In this document: positions 16,820-26,016 of the stretch, piece by piece
How positions within the stretch are numbered: position 1 is the stretch's first letter
How the letters are laid out: each line of letters starts with the position of its first letter
DNA from: JAUVZF01 sp964539385
GTDB lineage: Bacteria; Planctomycetota; Phycisphaerae; FEN-1346
Assembly (NCBI GenBank): GCA_964539385.1
Contig: CAZIJC010000007.1
Span: 1-64,000 of the forward strand
Direction of reading: 5' to 3'
DNA: 64,000 nucleotides
Notes under the pieces: generated by a model
Seen by the model: the letters and a program-made list of their open reading frames with translations, nothing else
Told to the model about the DNA's origin: nothing
The model's database searches: none
Program-made: the position numbers and the translations under genes

Positions 16820-18757
16820 ATGAGTTTCGCCGATGCCATTAACTACAAGGCGGTTCAAATGTGCCGCCGCGCGGTCGAGATGACCGCTGCCGCAGGGTCC
16901 GGCCATCCGAGTTCCGCCAACAGCCTCGCCCATATCACGGCCGTCCTCATGTACCACAAGATGCGGTACGACCTGGCGAATCCGTGGAACCCCAACAGCG
17001 ACCGCTTGGTCCTTTCCGAAGGCCACGCGGTGCCCATCGTCTATGCGGCCTATGCCGACCTGGGCGGCGTCGTCGGGACCGACCCGGCCAGCGCCCGCAA
17101 GTTGACCGTTGAGGACCTCAAGACGCTCCGCGACATCCGGAGCGTGCTCGACGGTCATCCGAACCCGGCGATCGGGTTTCCGTTCTTCGATGCGGCCACG
17201 GGCTCGTTGGGGCAGGGCATCAGCGTGGCGGCGGGCATGGGCCTGGCAGCCCAACTGGACGGCAGCGACAGGGTCATCTACGTCCTGTGCGGCGACGGCG
17301 AGAGCCGCGAGGGCCAGATCTGGGAGGCACTCGATTTTCTGGCCGACCGCGGCCTGACGAACGTCCGCGTCGTCTTCAACTGCAACAAGATGGGCCAGAG
17401 CGATTACGTCAGCGGCCAGCAGAGCCACGAGACGCTCGCCGCCAAGGTCAAGGCGTACGGCCTGCACCCGGTCGCGATAAACGGTCACGATCCGGACGCG
17501 ATCTTGAAGGCCCTGTCGCTCGCGCCGCCCGAAGGCAAGCCGGTCGTCGTCATCGCCAGGACGGTCAAGGGCTGGGGCGTGAGCGAACTCCAGCAGGTGG
17601 GCTACCACGGCAAACCGCTGACGGCCGAGGGGGCCGAAGCGGCGCTGGCGGAGTTGACCCTTCCCGAACCCCCGCCCGACATGCAACTGTGCCCCGCGGC
17701 GCCGAAAGGCGAGACTGCGGCGACCGAGAGCGGACCCGTTTCGATGCCCGACCCGGACTTCGTGAAACTGGCCGAGGGCACCAAGTTCGCCGACGGCGCT
17801 GCCAAGGGCGAACTGGCCACCCGTCAAGCGTACGGCCTGACGCTGCTCGCCCTGGGGAAGGCGTCGGACCGGGTCGTGGCGCTCGACGGCGACGTGTCGA
17901 ACTCGACGTTCTCACAACTGTTCGGCCAGGCGTTTCCGGACCGATTCTTCGAGTGCCGCATCGCCGAGCAGAACATGATCTCGGCGGCCGCCGGGCTGGC
18001 GGCGACCGGCAAGATTCCGTTCGCCAACTCGTTCGCGAAGTTCCTCGTCCGTGCGTACGACCAGATCGAGATGGCGGCCTACACGTGCGCGAACGTCAAG
18101 ATCGTGGGCAGCCATTCGGGCATCAGCCTGGGCGCCGACGGGCCCAGCCAGATGGGCGTTGTCGATACGGCGTTCTTCGGGTCGCTGGCCGGCGTGACGA
18201 CGCCGAAGGGGCATCCCGGGGCCGTGGTGCTGAACCCGTGCGACGCCATCAGCACGTATAAACTCACGTGCCTGATGGCCGACTACGAGGGCCTGGCGTA
18301 CATGCGGACGCTTCGCCCGACGACGCCGCTTCTGTACGAGGCGGACGAAGCGTTCCGCCTGATCGGGCAGAAGGTGCTGGCCGAGGGCAAGGACCTCGTG
18401 ATCGTGTCGTGGGGTTACATGGTGCACGAGTCGCTGAAGGCGATCGAGGCCCTGAAGGCGGGCGGGATCGAGTGCGGCCTGGTGGACGCGTACAGCCTGC
18501 CGCTGGCCGACGATTTCCTGGAGGCCGTCGGTGCGGGCGACGGCGCGACGCTGCTCGTGGTGGAAGACAATTACGGCGGCGGCCTGGGAAGCGCCGTGGC
18601 GGTAGCCGCCGGCGAGCGTGCGGATGTGAGCGTATCGACGATGACGCCCGAACGCATGCCGAAGTCGGGCAAATCGGCCGATGACGTTCTCGCGTACGTC
18701 GGCCTGGAGGGTGAGTCAATCTGCCGACGGGTCAGGGCGATTCTCGGAAAGGCCTGA
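16820..18757 (+). CDS. tkt: Transketolase
   Basis: 645 residues. It moves two-carbon ketol units in the pentose phosphate pathway using thiamine diphosphate. GSGHPSSANSLAHI near the start, the ThDP motif GDGESREGQIWEA (about 155-167) through NCNKMG, and the pyrimidine-binding domain with FFECRIAEQNMISAAAGLA are all present in the usual order, as is the C-terminal domain. AGAAGGAGA lies before the ATG. A strong promoter with a hairpin-forming leader precedes it. guaB follows 102 nt later on the same strand. Both N- and C-terminal halves are on one chain, unlike split archaeal-type transketolases. Confidence 0.93.
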   Translation: MSFADAINYKAVQMCRRAVEMTAAAGSGHPSSANSLAHITAVLMYHKMRYDLANPWNPNSDRLVLSEGHAVPIVYAAYADLGGVVGTDPASARKLTVEDLKTLRDIRSVLDGHPNPAIGFPFFDAATGSLGQGISVAAGMGLAAQLDGSDRVIYVLCGDGESREGQIWEALDFLADRGLTNVRVVFNCNKMGQSDYVSGQQSHETLAAKVKAYGLHPVAINGHDPDAILKALSLAPPEGKPVVVIARTVKGWGVSELQQVGYHGKPLTAEGAEAALAELTLPEPPPDMQLCPAAPKGETAATESGPVSMPDPDFVKLAEGTKFADGAAKGELATRQAYGLTLLALGKASDRVVALDGDVSNSTFSQLFGQAFPDRFFECRIAEQNMISAAAGLAATGKIPFANSFAKFLVRAYDQIEMAAYTCANVKIVGSHSGISLGADGPSQMGVVDTAFFGSLAGVTTPKGHPGAVVLNPCDAISTYKLTCLMADYEGLAYMRTLRPTTPLLYEADEAFRLIGQKVLAEGKDLVIVSWGYMVHESLKAIEALKAGGIECGLVDAYSLPLADDFLEAVGAGDGATLLVVEDNYGGGLGSAVAVAAGERADVSVSTMTPERMPKSGKSADDVLAYVGLEGESICRRVRAILGKA

Positions 18758-18859
18758 GCGGCCGGGCCCATCCTGCCCCCCGCGCGGCGGAGGTTGGCCG
18801 CGACCCATCGCGCGCCGCCTGATGAGAGGAACGCGCCGGCCGCAGGAGACCCGAGACCT

Positions 18860-20341
18860 ATGTCCATGACCGATCGCATCATCGGCGACGGAATCACGTT
18901 CGACGACGTTCTGCTCATCCCCGCCTACAGCGACGTGGTGCCGTGCGACGCCGACACGTCGACCCGCCTGACGCGCGAGATCCGCATCAACATCCCCGTC
19001 GTTTCGGCCGCCATGGACACGGTGACCGAGGCGGCGCTGGCGATCGCGCTGGCGCAGGAGGGCGGCATCGGCATCATCCACAAGAACCTCTCGATCGACG
19101 ACCAGTGCCGCGAGGTCGAGAAGGTGAAACGCAGCGCCAACGGCGTGATACCCGACCCCGTGACGCTTGGCCCGACGGAGCGTGTGGCGACGGCCCAGCG
19201 GGTGATGGACGAGCAGAACATCTCGGGCATCCCGATCATCGCGGGCGGGCGACTGGCGGGCATTCTGACGCGGCGCGACATGAAGTTTCTGGAAGACGAG
19301 GAGATGGCGATCTCCGACGTGATGACGCGCGAGAACCTGATTACGGCCCCCCCCTCGACCACCCTGGAGGAGGCCGCGAAGATCCTGCTCAGGAACAAGG
19401 TCGAGAAACTGCCGCTCGTGGACGACGCCGGGGCGCTCGTCGGCCTGATTACGATCAAGGATATCGAGAAACTTCACCAGTTTCCGAACGCCTGCCGCGA
19501 CGGTCGCGGGCGACTCCGCGTGGGCGCCGCCGTGGGCGTCCACGACTACGAGCGGGCGGAGCGGCTCATCGAAAAGGATGTGGACCTGCTGGTGGTGGAC
19601 ACGGCCCACGGCCACTCGGCCAACGTCCTGGAGACGATCAAGAAACTGCGCCGGACGCACGACATCCAGTTGGTGGCGGGCAACGTCGCCACGGCCGAGG
19701 CGGTGGCCGACCTCGTGAAGGCCGGCGCCTGCGCCGTCAAGGTGGGCATCGGGCCGGGGTCGATCTGCACCACCCGCGTGGTGAGCGGCGTGGGCGTGCC
19801 GCAGATCAGCGCGGTGGCGGCGTGTGCCGAGGAGGCCGAAAAGCAAGGCGTGCCGGTCATCTCGGACGGCGGCATCCGTCACAGCGGCGACATTACGAAG
19901 GCGCTGGCGGCCGGGGCGTCGAGCGTGATGCTGGGCAGCCTGCTGGCGGGGCTCGACGAGGCGCCCGGCGAGGTCATCATCTACAAGGGCCGCACCTTCA
20001 AGGCCTACCGCGGGATGGGGTCGCTGGGGGCGATGGTGAAAGGCTCGGCCGACCGGTACGCGCAGGACGCCGAGCGGCGCCGGGGCGAGAAACTGGTGCC
20101 CGAAGGCGTGGAGGGACGCGTGCCGCATCGCGGGGCCCTGGCCGACTTCGTGTACCAGTTGGTGGGCGGCGTGCGCGCCGGCATGGGGTACTGCGGGTGC
20201 CGGACGATCGAGGACCTTCGGACGCGCCCGCGATTCATGCGTATCAGCCGGGCGGGCGTGGTGGAAGGCCATCCGCACGACATCGCCATCACGCAGGAGG
20301 CGCCGAACTACAGCATCGCGACCTTCCCGGAACAGATGTGA
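18860..20341 (+). CDS. guaB: Inosine-5'-monophosphate dehydrogenase
   Basis: 493 residues. It oxidises IMP to XMP with NAD, the committed step to GMP. The start MSMTDRIIGDGITFDDVLLIP is the normal N-terminus. Residues about 95-205 hold a tandem CBS (Bateman) regulatory module. The catalytic loop GIGPGSICTTR contains the active-site Cys, and the flap YRGMGS and MGYCGC segments are present. The ATG at 18860 is chosen over an upstream one because conservation begins there. It probably shares the transketolase transcript. The downstream gap of 257 nt carries several palindromes that may end this transcript. Confidence 0.96.
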   Translation: MSMTDRIIGDGITFDDVLLIPAYSDVVPCDADTSTRLTREIRINIPVVSAAMDTVTEAALAIALAQEGGIGIIHKNLSIDDQCREVEKVKRSANGVIPDPVTLGPTERVATAQRVMDEQNISGIPIIAGGRLAGILTRRDMKFLEDEEMAISDVMTRENLITAPPSTTLEEAAKILLRNKVEKLPLVDDAGALVGLITIKDIEKLHQFPNACRDGRGRLRVGAAVGVHDYERAERLIEKDVDLLVVDTAHGHSANVLETIKKLRRTHDIQLVAGNVATAEAVADLVKAGACAVKVGIGPGSICTTRVVSGVGVPQISAVAACAEEAEKQGVPVISDGGIRHSGDITKALAAGASSVMLGSLLAGLDEAPGEVIIYKGRTFKAYRGMGSLGAMVKGSADRYAQDAERRRGEKLVPEGVEGRVPHRGALADFVYQLVGGVRAGMGYCGCRTIEDLRTRPRFMRISRAGVVEGHPHDIAITQEAPNYSIATFPEQM

Positions 20342-20397
20342 CCTGACGCGGCGCGAGGCCGGTGCGTGTGGCGGCTTCGTGCGCCAGAGGGTTCTGA

Positions 20398-20539
20398 GCG
20401 CGGCGGGTCTCCTGACCCGCCGTGCTACAGCCAAGCGCGGTGGGTCAGGAGGCCTACCGCGCAAGCCTACGGGCTGCGCAATAGCCAAGCGCGGTGGGTC
20501 AGGAGACCCACCGCGCAACCCTGGAGGCCCACCGCGCAA
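20398..20539. repeat. Cluster of family A GC-rich palindromes
   Basis: Three hairpins and a half unit between the convergent guaB and zinc-ribbon protein genes. Copy 1 (20398-20425) is GCGCGGCGGGTC-TCCT-GACCCGCCGTGC. Copy 2 (20435-20462) is imperfect. Copy 3 (20489-20516) is GCGCGGTGGGTC-AGGA-GACCCACCGCGC, a perfect 12-bp stem. A right half unit follows at 20526-20539. Related single copies lie at 34079-34106 and 45261-45288. The spacing is irregular, so this is not a CRISPR array. Confidence 0.75.
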
Positions 20540-20598
20540 CCTGTTCGCGATCCGTTGGCATACCCAAGCGCGAACTGCTGTAGCCCGCGCGTGCCGGC

Positions 20599-21696
20599 TT
20601 ACTGGCGGAGGGCGTCGGGATACCCCGGTTTCGAGACGCGCTCCTTGAGCGCCTCGAAATAGGCCTTGGCCCTGGTAAGGCAGATGGTGCGTTGGTTGTC
20701 GTTCCAGTGCCTGTTGGCGTCGCCGAGGTCGCGAACGCCCTGGATAACGGTCTGGAACGTCAGTTGGGCCCGCTGTTGGACGGTGGTTTGCTGGATGAGT
20801 CGCATGTAGGCCTCGACGGCCAGAGCGACCTTCGCCTCGTACGTCGGCTGGTTGGGGGTGGCCGTCGTTGCGGCGGCGACCGCCGCCGACCCGGCTTCGC
20901 TCAGCACAAGGCACAACTGCCGGTAGGCCGGGTACGTTGCCCTCAGGTGAGCCATGGCCTGGTCGTACTCGGCCTGGTTTTTGGGCCTCCACTGAATCTC
21001 CTCGTCCGTCTTGGCTATGCCCACGAGGTATTGCAGGGCGATCATCCGCGCGTGGACGGCGTCGGCCAGTTGGGTGTCACTCCTGACGCCGGTGTTCCTG
21101 AGATACTCGAAGACCTCGGTGGGCACGGCGTACAGGCGGTAGGCTTCCTGGAACATGGCGCGGTTCTCGTGTTTTCTGCCCTCGGCAAGTGCGTTGGTGA
21201 ATCGTTCCCTGGCGGCCGCAATCTGGCCGGTGTGGTAGGAAGAGGAGATGAAGTAGGTGATGATCACCATGAGGATGAGGAAGACGCCCGCGCCCACGAG
21301 GACGCCGGCTCTGCCGCCGGGCGTCAGTCGGGTGAACCAGTTGCCGCGCGCGCCGCCGTACATGATGCCGGTCGAAGCGGCCGAGGCGGCGGAGGGGCGG
21401 CCTGTGACGGCGGGCCGGGCGGTGGCGGTTGTCGGCTGCGCCGTTGGTACGACGGCATCCATCATGATGGTGTTGCAGTGTGGGCAGATCTGGCTGTCCA
21501 CGGGGACGTCCTTGCCGCAACGCTTGCAGCGGCGCGAGGTCCGCTTGGTGGCGGCGGCGGGAATCTCGACGCCGCGCCCTTTTCCGCTGGGCACCTTCAG
21601 GCTGCGCCGGCAGTTCGGGCACGTGACGACCGCGCCTGCGCGGTCGGACTCCACCACCATGCTCCGTCCGCACGGACACCGAAACAGGATTGACAT
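20599..21696 (-). CDS. Zinc-ribbon membrane protein of unknown function
   Basis: 365 residues. Two zinc-binding modules open the protein: CPCGRSM ... CPNCRRSL (residues 8-32) and CKRCGK ... CPHCNT (about 57-75). One membrane helix lies at about 130-152. The remainder, probably outside the membrane on the far side, is helical, Ala-rich and has no known catalytic motif. The N-terminal module with MVVESDRAGAVVTCPNC resembles zinc ribbons at the front of many planctomycete membrane proteins. AGGGAGAG precedes the ATG. It is transcribed away from the kinase gene cluster; function unknown. Confidence 0.75.
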   Translation of the reverse strand: MSILFRCPCGRSMVVESDRAGAVVTCPNCRRSLKVPSGKGRGVEIPAAATKRTSRRCKRCGKDVPVDSQICPHCNTIMMDAVVPTAQPTTATARPAVTGRPSAASAASTGIMYGGARGNWFTRLTPGGRAGVLVGAGVFLILMVIITYFISSSYHTGQIAAARERFTNALAEGRKHENRAMFQEAYRLYAVPTEVFEYLRNTGVRSDTQLADAVHARMIALQYLVGIAKTDEEIQWRPKNQAEYDQAMAHLRATYPAYRQLCLVLSEAGSAAVAAATTATPNQPTYEAKVALAVEAYMRLIQQTTVQQRAQLTFQTVIQGVRDLGDANRHWNDNQRTICLTRAKAYFEALKERVSKPGYPDALRQ

Positions 21697-21775
21697 CGTG
21701 CTCTCCCTTGGGTGCGGTTGACCCGTTTGGCTCCCGGTCCTACTTTGTCAATTCAGGGCACACGTCCGTTGACGT

Positions 21776-21811
21776 GGCGCGGCCCGTACGGGCCGCGCCG
21801 TCCGTACGGAC
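21776..21811. repeat. Family B palindrome
   Basis: GGCGCGGCCC-GTAC-GGGCCGCGCC is a 24-nt perfect palindrome (21776-21799), followed at once by a 12-nt palindrome GTCCGTACGGAC (21800-21811). Related copies lie at 23609-23630 and 41363-41384. The CCCGTACGGG core is common to all three. Confidence 0.7.
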
Positions 21812-21857
21812 CGCGCTTCCGCTTTTCGTCAGCCGGGGCGAAGTTGACAAATCAGCA

Positions 21858-23546
21858 CTAGGTTTGCCCTTCACCTTGGGTGGTACCGTCGTCGGCTGCC
21901 TCGGCCGCCGCAACGTCTTCCGGGGTCCGGCCTTCGGCGTTGCTCGAATCGACCGGCAGGACCACCGTGAAGGTCGATCCGCTGCCGATCTCGCTCTCGA
22001 CCGACACGGTTCCGCCGAGCAGGCCCGTCAGTTCTTTCACGATCGACAGTCCCAACCCCGTACCACGATACCGTCTTGTGTAGCCGGAGTCCAGTTGTGT
22101 AAACCGTTGAAACACGCGAAGTTGCTGGTCGCGTCCGATGCCGGGCCCGGTGTCGATGACCGCAAGCGCCACCCGCTCGTCCTGGACGGGCCGGATTTTG
22201 AGCCGGACCTCGCCTTCCTCGGTGAACTTGATGGCGTTCGACAGGAGGTTGTACAGGATTTGCTGCACCTTGGTCGGGTCGGTGGTCATGACGGGGGTCT
22301 CGGGATCGACCTCGTAGGCGAGGTTCAGGCCGCTCTCGGGTAGCATCGGCCGGACCATGTTGCAGACAACCTCGGCAAGGTCGCGGGGGGCGGTCTTGGC
22401 GCAGCGGACCTGGAGCCGGCCGGACTCGATCTGTGCCAGGTCGAGCAGGTCGTCGATCAGTTCGAGCAACATGCGCCCGCTCGTCAGGATGTTCTCGGTG
22501 TAGCGGCTGAGTTTGGCCTCGTCCTTGACGGCCGCCGAATCGCTCAGGACTTGGGCGAAGCCGATGATCGAGTTCAGCGGCGTGCGGAGTTCGTGGCTCA
22601 TGGTTGTGACGAACTTGGTCTTGACCTGGTTGGTCTCGAACAGGGCGACGTTGGCTTTGGCGAGTTCGTCGAGTTTGGCGTCGCGGGTTTCGGTGGCGGC
22701 CCGCAGGTCCGCCTGGGCCTTCGAGAGTTCGTCGAGCATGTGGTTGAGGGCGTCGCTGAGGACCTCGAGTTCGTTGCCGGTGTCGATCTCGCTTCGGACC
22801 TGAAGGTCGCCCTCGCTGACACGGTCGGCCACGTCCCTGAGATGCCGGACCGGCCGCACCACCATGTAGCGGAACAGGGCGCCGAAGAGGACCATCGACA
22901 CGATGACGACCAGGAGCGCGGCCGCAATGAGGGTAAGCCGGTTGGCCAGGAGCGTGTCGAGGCGATCTTTGACGTCGAGTTCCACGACGATGGTCCCGAT
23001 GAGTTCATCCTTTTGGTACTCGTTCTGGTGACAGTCGAGGCACTCGCCCTCGGTGCAACGGAGGGCTTGGGCATAGAGAAACGATTGGCCGACCGTCAGC
23101 CAGCGGCTCACCTGCTCAGGATGATTCAGGAAGACGTCGATGGCTTGGGCCTCGAAGCCGGCCAGCGAGGCGGGGGGCCGCTGGCGCTGGCCCGGTTCGG
23201 CCGGGGCGATCTTGATCAGCCGTGCCCCTTTCTCGCCTTTGGCTTTGCCGAAATGTCGGAGCAACTCGGCTCGCTTGGCTGCGAGTTGCCTGGCCTCGTC
23301 CGACGGCTTGGCGCCGGGCGGCTGCGTGGCGGCAGCCGGCGGCGCCGCGAAGGCGATGGCGTGGATGTTCTGGAGATACGCCCGGGCCGTCGTCCGGGCG
23401 CGGCCGTGGTCGCCGGAGCCCGCGGAGCGTTCCATCTGCCACCACGGCCACCCGAGGCACGCGGCGACGGTCAGGAAAATCAGCAGGCCGAAGATGAGGC
23501 GGCTCTTGCGCTCGAGCGTGGTTCGTGAGGCTTGTCGCTTCGCCAT
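21858..23546 (-). CDS. Membrane sensor histidine kinase with a CxxCH haem-type sensor domain
   Basis: 562 residues. Two membrane helices (about 17-36 and 205-230) flank an extracytoplasmic domain of about 165 residues. In it, CLDCH (169-173) is a canonical c-type haem attachment motif, followed by a segment GTIVVELDV as in Tll0287-like (DUF3365) sensors, which hold one haem c. HAMP (about 230-283), a short coiled coil, HisKA with MSHELRTPLNS (phospho-acceptor His about 318) and a HATPase domain (NLLSNAIKF, DTGPGIG, GTGLGLS) complete a class I kinase. No response regulator is encoded next to it. Sensing of redox state or a diatomic gas is a reasonable inference. A family B palindrome lies just upstream. 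Confidence 0.88.
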   Translation of the reverse strand: MAKRQASRTTLERKSRLIFGLLIFLTVAACLGWPWWQMERSAGSGDHGRARTTARAYLQNIHAIAFAAPPAAATQPPGAKPSDEARQLAAKRAELLRHFGKAKGEKGARLIKIAPAEPGQRQRPPASLAGFEAQAIDVFLNHPEQVSRWLTVGQSFLYAQALRCTEGECLDCHQNEYQKDELIGTIVVELDVKDRLDTLLANRLTLIAAALLVVIVSMVLFGALFRYMVVRPVRHLRDVADRVSEGDLQVRSEIDTGNELEVLSDALNHMLDELSKAQADLRAATETRDAKLDELAKANVALFETNQVKTKFVTTMSHELRTPLNSIIGFAQVLSDSAAVKDEAKLSRYTENILTSGRMLLELIDDLLDLAQIESGRLQVRCAKTAPRDLAEVVCNMVRPMLPESGLNLAYEVDPETPVMTTDPTKVQQILYNLLSNAIKFTEEGEVRLKIRPVQDERVALAVIDTGPGIGRDQQLRVFQRFTQLDSGYTRRYRGTGLGLSIVKELTGLLGGTVSVESEIGSGSTFTVVLPVDSSNAEGRTPEDVAAAEAADDGTTQGEGQT

Positions 23547-23608
23547 ATCGGATTGTCCGCGACTAAGGCGGGTTCCTCAACTTTGGGCAGCGGGCCGCCG
23601 GTTTCATG

Positions 23609-23630
23609 GCGCGACCCGTACGGGCCGCGC
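23609..23630. repeat. Family B palindrome
   Basis: GCGCGACCCGTACGGGCCGCGC, one mismatch from a perfect palindrome, in the 103-nt gap between dapA and the sensor kinase gene. Confidence 0.6.
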
Positions 23631-23649
23631 GAAGCCCGGGTCGGTCCGC

Positions 23650-24519
23650 TCAGAGCAGGCCGTAGTCTGTCATCGCCTGCCGGAGCGTATCGGCTGCGGC
23701 CGGCGAGAGGTCGGTCAGTGGAAGCCGCTTCTCGTCCGACTCCAGCAGGCCCGTCCACGCCATCGCCGTCTTGATGGGAATCGGATTGGTCTCGACGAAC
23801 ATGGCTCGGCACAGGGGGAAGAGTTTCCGGTGAGCCTGCTCGGCGGTTACCACGTTGCCGGCGAGCATCGCGTCGGTCAGCGTCTTGACGTCCTTCGGCA
23901 CGAGGTTGGCCACCACGCTGACGACCCCTTTGGCGCCGATGGCCATCAGCGGAAGCGTCAGGCTGTCGTCGCCCGACAGGACCGTGAGATCGCACAGCGA
24001 GAGGATCCGGCTCGCCTGGTCCATCGAGCCGGTGGACTCCTTGATGGCGACAACCTGCTCGAGTTCGGCGAGCCGGGCCACCGTCTCGGGCGTCATCGAG
24101 ATGCCCGTCCGCGACGGGACGTTGTAGAGGACGAGCGGCAAATCGCACGTCTCGGCGATCTCGGCGAAGTGCCGGTATAGGCCTTCCTGGGTGGGCTTGT
24201 TGTAGTAGGGGCACACCTGGAGCGAGGCATCGGCGCCGACCTGGCGAGCGAAGCAGGTGAGTTCGACGGCCTCGGCGGTGGCGTTTCCGCCCGTCCCGGC
24301 GATGACGGGGATGCGGCCGTTGGCGCGCTCGACCACCGTCTCGATGATTCGCTTGTGCTCGTCCATGTCGACGGTCGGGCTCTCGCCGGTCGTCCCGACG
24401 GGGACGAGGCCATCGGTGCCCTGCTCGACGTGCCAGTCCACGAGCCGCTCGATGGCCGCGTAATCGACTTGGCCGCCGGCCAGCGGCGTGACGAGAGCGA
24501 CAAGCGTTCCCCTGAACAT
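23650..24519 (-). CDS. dapA: 4-hydroxy-tetrahydrodipicolinate synthase
   Basis: 289 residues, usual length. It condenses pyruvate with aspartate semialdehyde to start the lysine/DAP pathway. The start MFRGTLVALVTP is typical. GTTGESPT, the YYNKPTQEG segment, the catalytic Tyr in LYNVPSRTG and the Schiff-base Lys in VAIKESTG are all in place. GGGAGAA lies before the ATG. The upstream part of the same reading frame (to 25407) is only an antisense-like extension over the CreD-like gene and is not coding. DapF, another enzyme of the pathway, is encoded at 6.5 kb. Confidence 0.95.
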   Translation of the reverse strand: MFRGTLVALVTPLAGGQVDYAAIERLVDWHVEQGTDGLVPVGTTGESPTVDMDEHKRIIETVVERANGRIPVIAGTGGNATAEAVELTCFARQVGADASLQVCPYYNKPTQEGLYRHFAEIAETCDLPLVLYNVPSRTGISMTPETVARLAELEQVVAIKESTGSMDQASRILSLCDLTVLSGDDSLTLPLMAIGAKGVVSVVANLVPKDVKTLTDAMLAGNVVTAEQAHRKLFPLCRAMFVETNPIPIKTAMAWTGLLESDEKRLPLTDLSPAAADTLRQAMTDYGLL

Positions 24520-24686
24520 GCATTTCTCCCGTGCCTGCGGTCCTCTGTAAGAGTCCATTTTACCAGTCGGCGACGTGATGTCCAGACGTTGCGACGTGCT
24601 GCGTGCGGTGAGCGCCTGCGCCAACTCGGTTCCCGCCGATGGTCGGCGGCGTGTGTCCTCCTGTGGCGCGCCAAGCCTCCGGGTCG

Positions 24687-25895
24687 TCAGCCGCCGGTCT
24701 GATCGGGCGACGCTGGTGGCGGCACGCGCGGCGCAACCGGCGCCGGGGGCTTCCTGAACACCTCGTTCCAGTCGAGCCGCCCCGTGGCCTGCATCAGCAC
24801 GAAGAGCGTGATGATGGCCACAACGACGATCGTCAGGCCGGTCCAGCCGACCCAGAAGAAAGCGTAACTGAAGCCCACCAGGTACACCAGTTGCGCCAGG
24901 CCCGCGTACACGACCGCGAACTTGGCCCCTGCCACCAGCCGCATGTACGAGACCACCAGAAACGCGCTGGTGACCGCGCAGATCCAGAACGCGTAATGGA
25001 CGTCGATCTTGTCCACCAGATACGCCATCAGGATGTGGAACGCGAAGAACCCCGCCGAGATGAACAGGTAGTGCATCGGATGGAGCGGAATCTTCTTCAG
25101 GATCACGATCGTGAACATCACGGTGAAGAAGAAGAACAGGCTGACGGGCGCGTACAGCGCCATGCGTGCGGCAATGGGCCCGGCGTTGGTGCGGGCCGGC
25201 ATCTCGATGCCGATCCGCTGGCGGGTGCTGCGGTTCTCGAACTTCCAGACGGCCTTCATGCCGCCCTCGATCTGTTGGGCCGGGTCCGGCGTCGGGCTGG
25301 CCGAGCCTTTCGGATAGTCGATCTCGGCGAAGTTCGTCGTGGCGGTCAGCAAGAGTTTCTTTACCATGGTGGTTTCGTCGCTGCCGTGCGCCAGGTCGTA
25401 CTCCCACCGGTCGCGCCCTTGCGTCCGGTAGGTGACAACCACCGTGTGCTCCTGTCCGGCCGGCAGAGGGATGCTCAGTTGGTCGCCGGTCTTGATCTGG
25501 CCGACCTCGAGCGGCTCGCTGTCGAACGTCACTGCCAGGTTCTCGAAGACGCGTGCCTTGCTCGGGAGTTGGAAGGTGAAGGTGGCCGGCGCGGGTCGGT
25601 TCGTCGGCCGGCCGACTTTGTACGTGCCGGTAAACTCGGCCGTGTAGGTGCTGAACCAGAGGAGGCCCATGTACCGGTCCTGGTGGTGGAAGTCTACGGA
25701 GATCTCCGTCTCGTCAGGGTCGGGCCGGGGCGCCGGCTGCACCAGCCCGGCCGGGCCCCATCGGGCGTCCACTTCGGGGCTCAACTCGTCGCGCTGGTTT
25801 TCGGTGCGGATGTAAACCGTGCCACCCAGGATCGCCCAGGCGATGCTGACCATCGTCAAGATCACCACGATCATAAAGAAACGGAAGCCTGTCAT
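24687..25895 (-). CDS. Inner-membrane protein, CreD-like
   Basis: 402 residues. The ATG at 25895 has AAGGAG 6 nt upstream; an in-frame start at 25970 lacks this. One N-terminal helix (about 5-25) leads to a large soluble domain of beta strands (30-250), followed by five or six closely spaced helices. This one-helix, periplasmic domain, multi-helix plan and the segment FFFFTVMFTIVILKKIPLHP followed by HYLFI match CreD (PF06123), an inner-membrane protein linked in Enterobacteria to the CreBC system and envelope stress. No creBC genes are adjacent. The C-terminal 25 residues are Pro-rich. Confidence 0.7.
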   Translation of the reverse strand: MTGFRFFMIVVILTMVSIAWAILGGTVYIRTENQRDELSPEVDARWGPAGLVQPAPRPDPDETEISVDFHHQDRYMGLLWFSTYTAEFTGTYKVGRPTNRPAPATFTFQLPSKARVFENLAVTFDSEPLEVGQIKTGDQLSIPLPAGQEHTVVVTYRTQGRDRWEYDLAHGSDETTMVKKLLLTATTNFAEIDYPKGSASPTPDPAQQIEGGMKAVWKFENRSTRQRIGIEMPARTNAGPIAARMALYAPVSLFFFFTVMFTIVILKKIPLHPMHYLFISAGFFAFHILMAYLVDKIDVHYAFWICAVTSAFLVVSYMRLVAGAKFAVVYAGLAQLVYLVGFSYAFFWVGWTGLTIVVVAIITLFVLMQATGRLDWNEVFRKPPAPVAPRVPPPASPDQTGG

Positions 25896-26016
25896 GACCG
25901 ACTCCTTCCTGTGCGGGCCGGCATCAAGAGCCGACCGTGCGGCGGACGTGGCAGTGGGCTTGTCGGGCAATCAACACGCTGCCTGTACGAAAGAGCGTTC
26001 ATCTGCAGCAAGCCCT

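Noticed and set aside
20398..20539. CRISPR array
   Set aside because: Units are self-complementary hairpins with irregular spacing and no constant spacer length; no cas genes nearby.
18716..20992. Minus-strand open frame of 758 codons opposite guaB
   Set aside because: It lies opposite guaB and runs through the palindrome cluster; no motifs.
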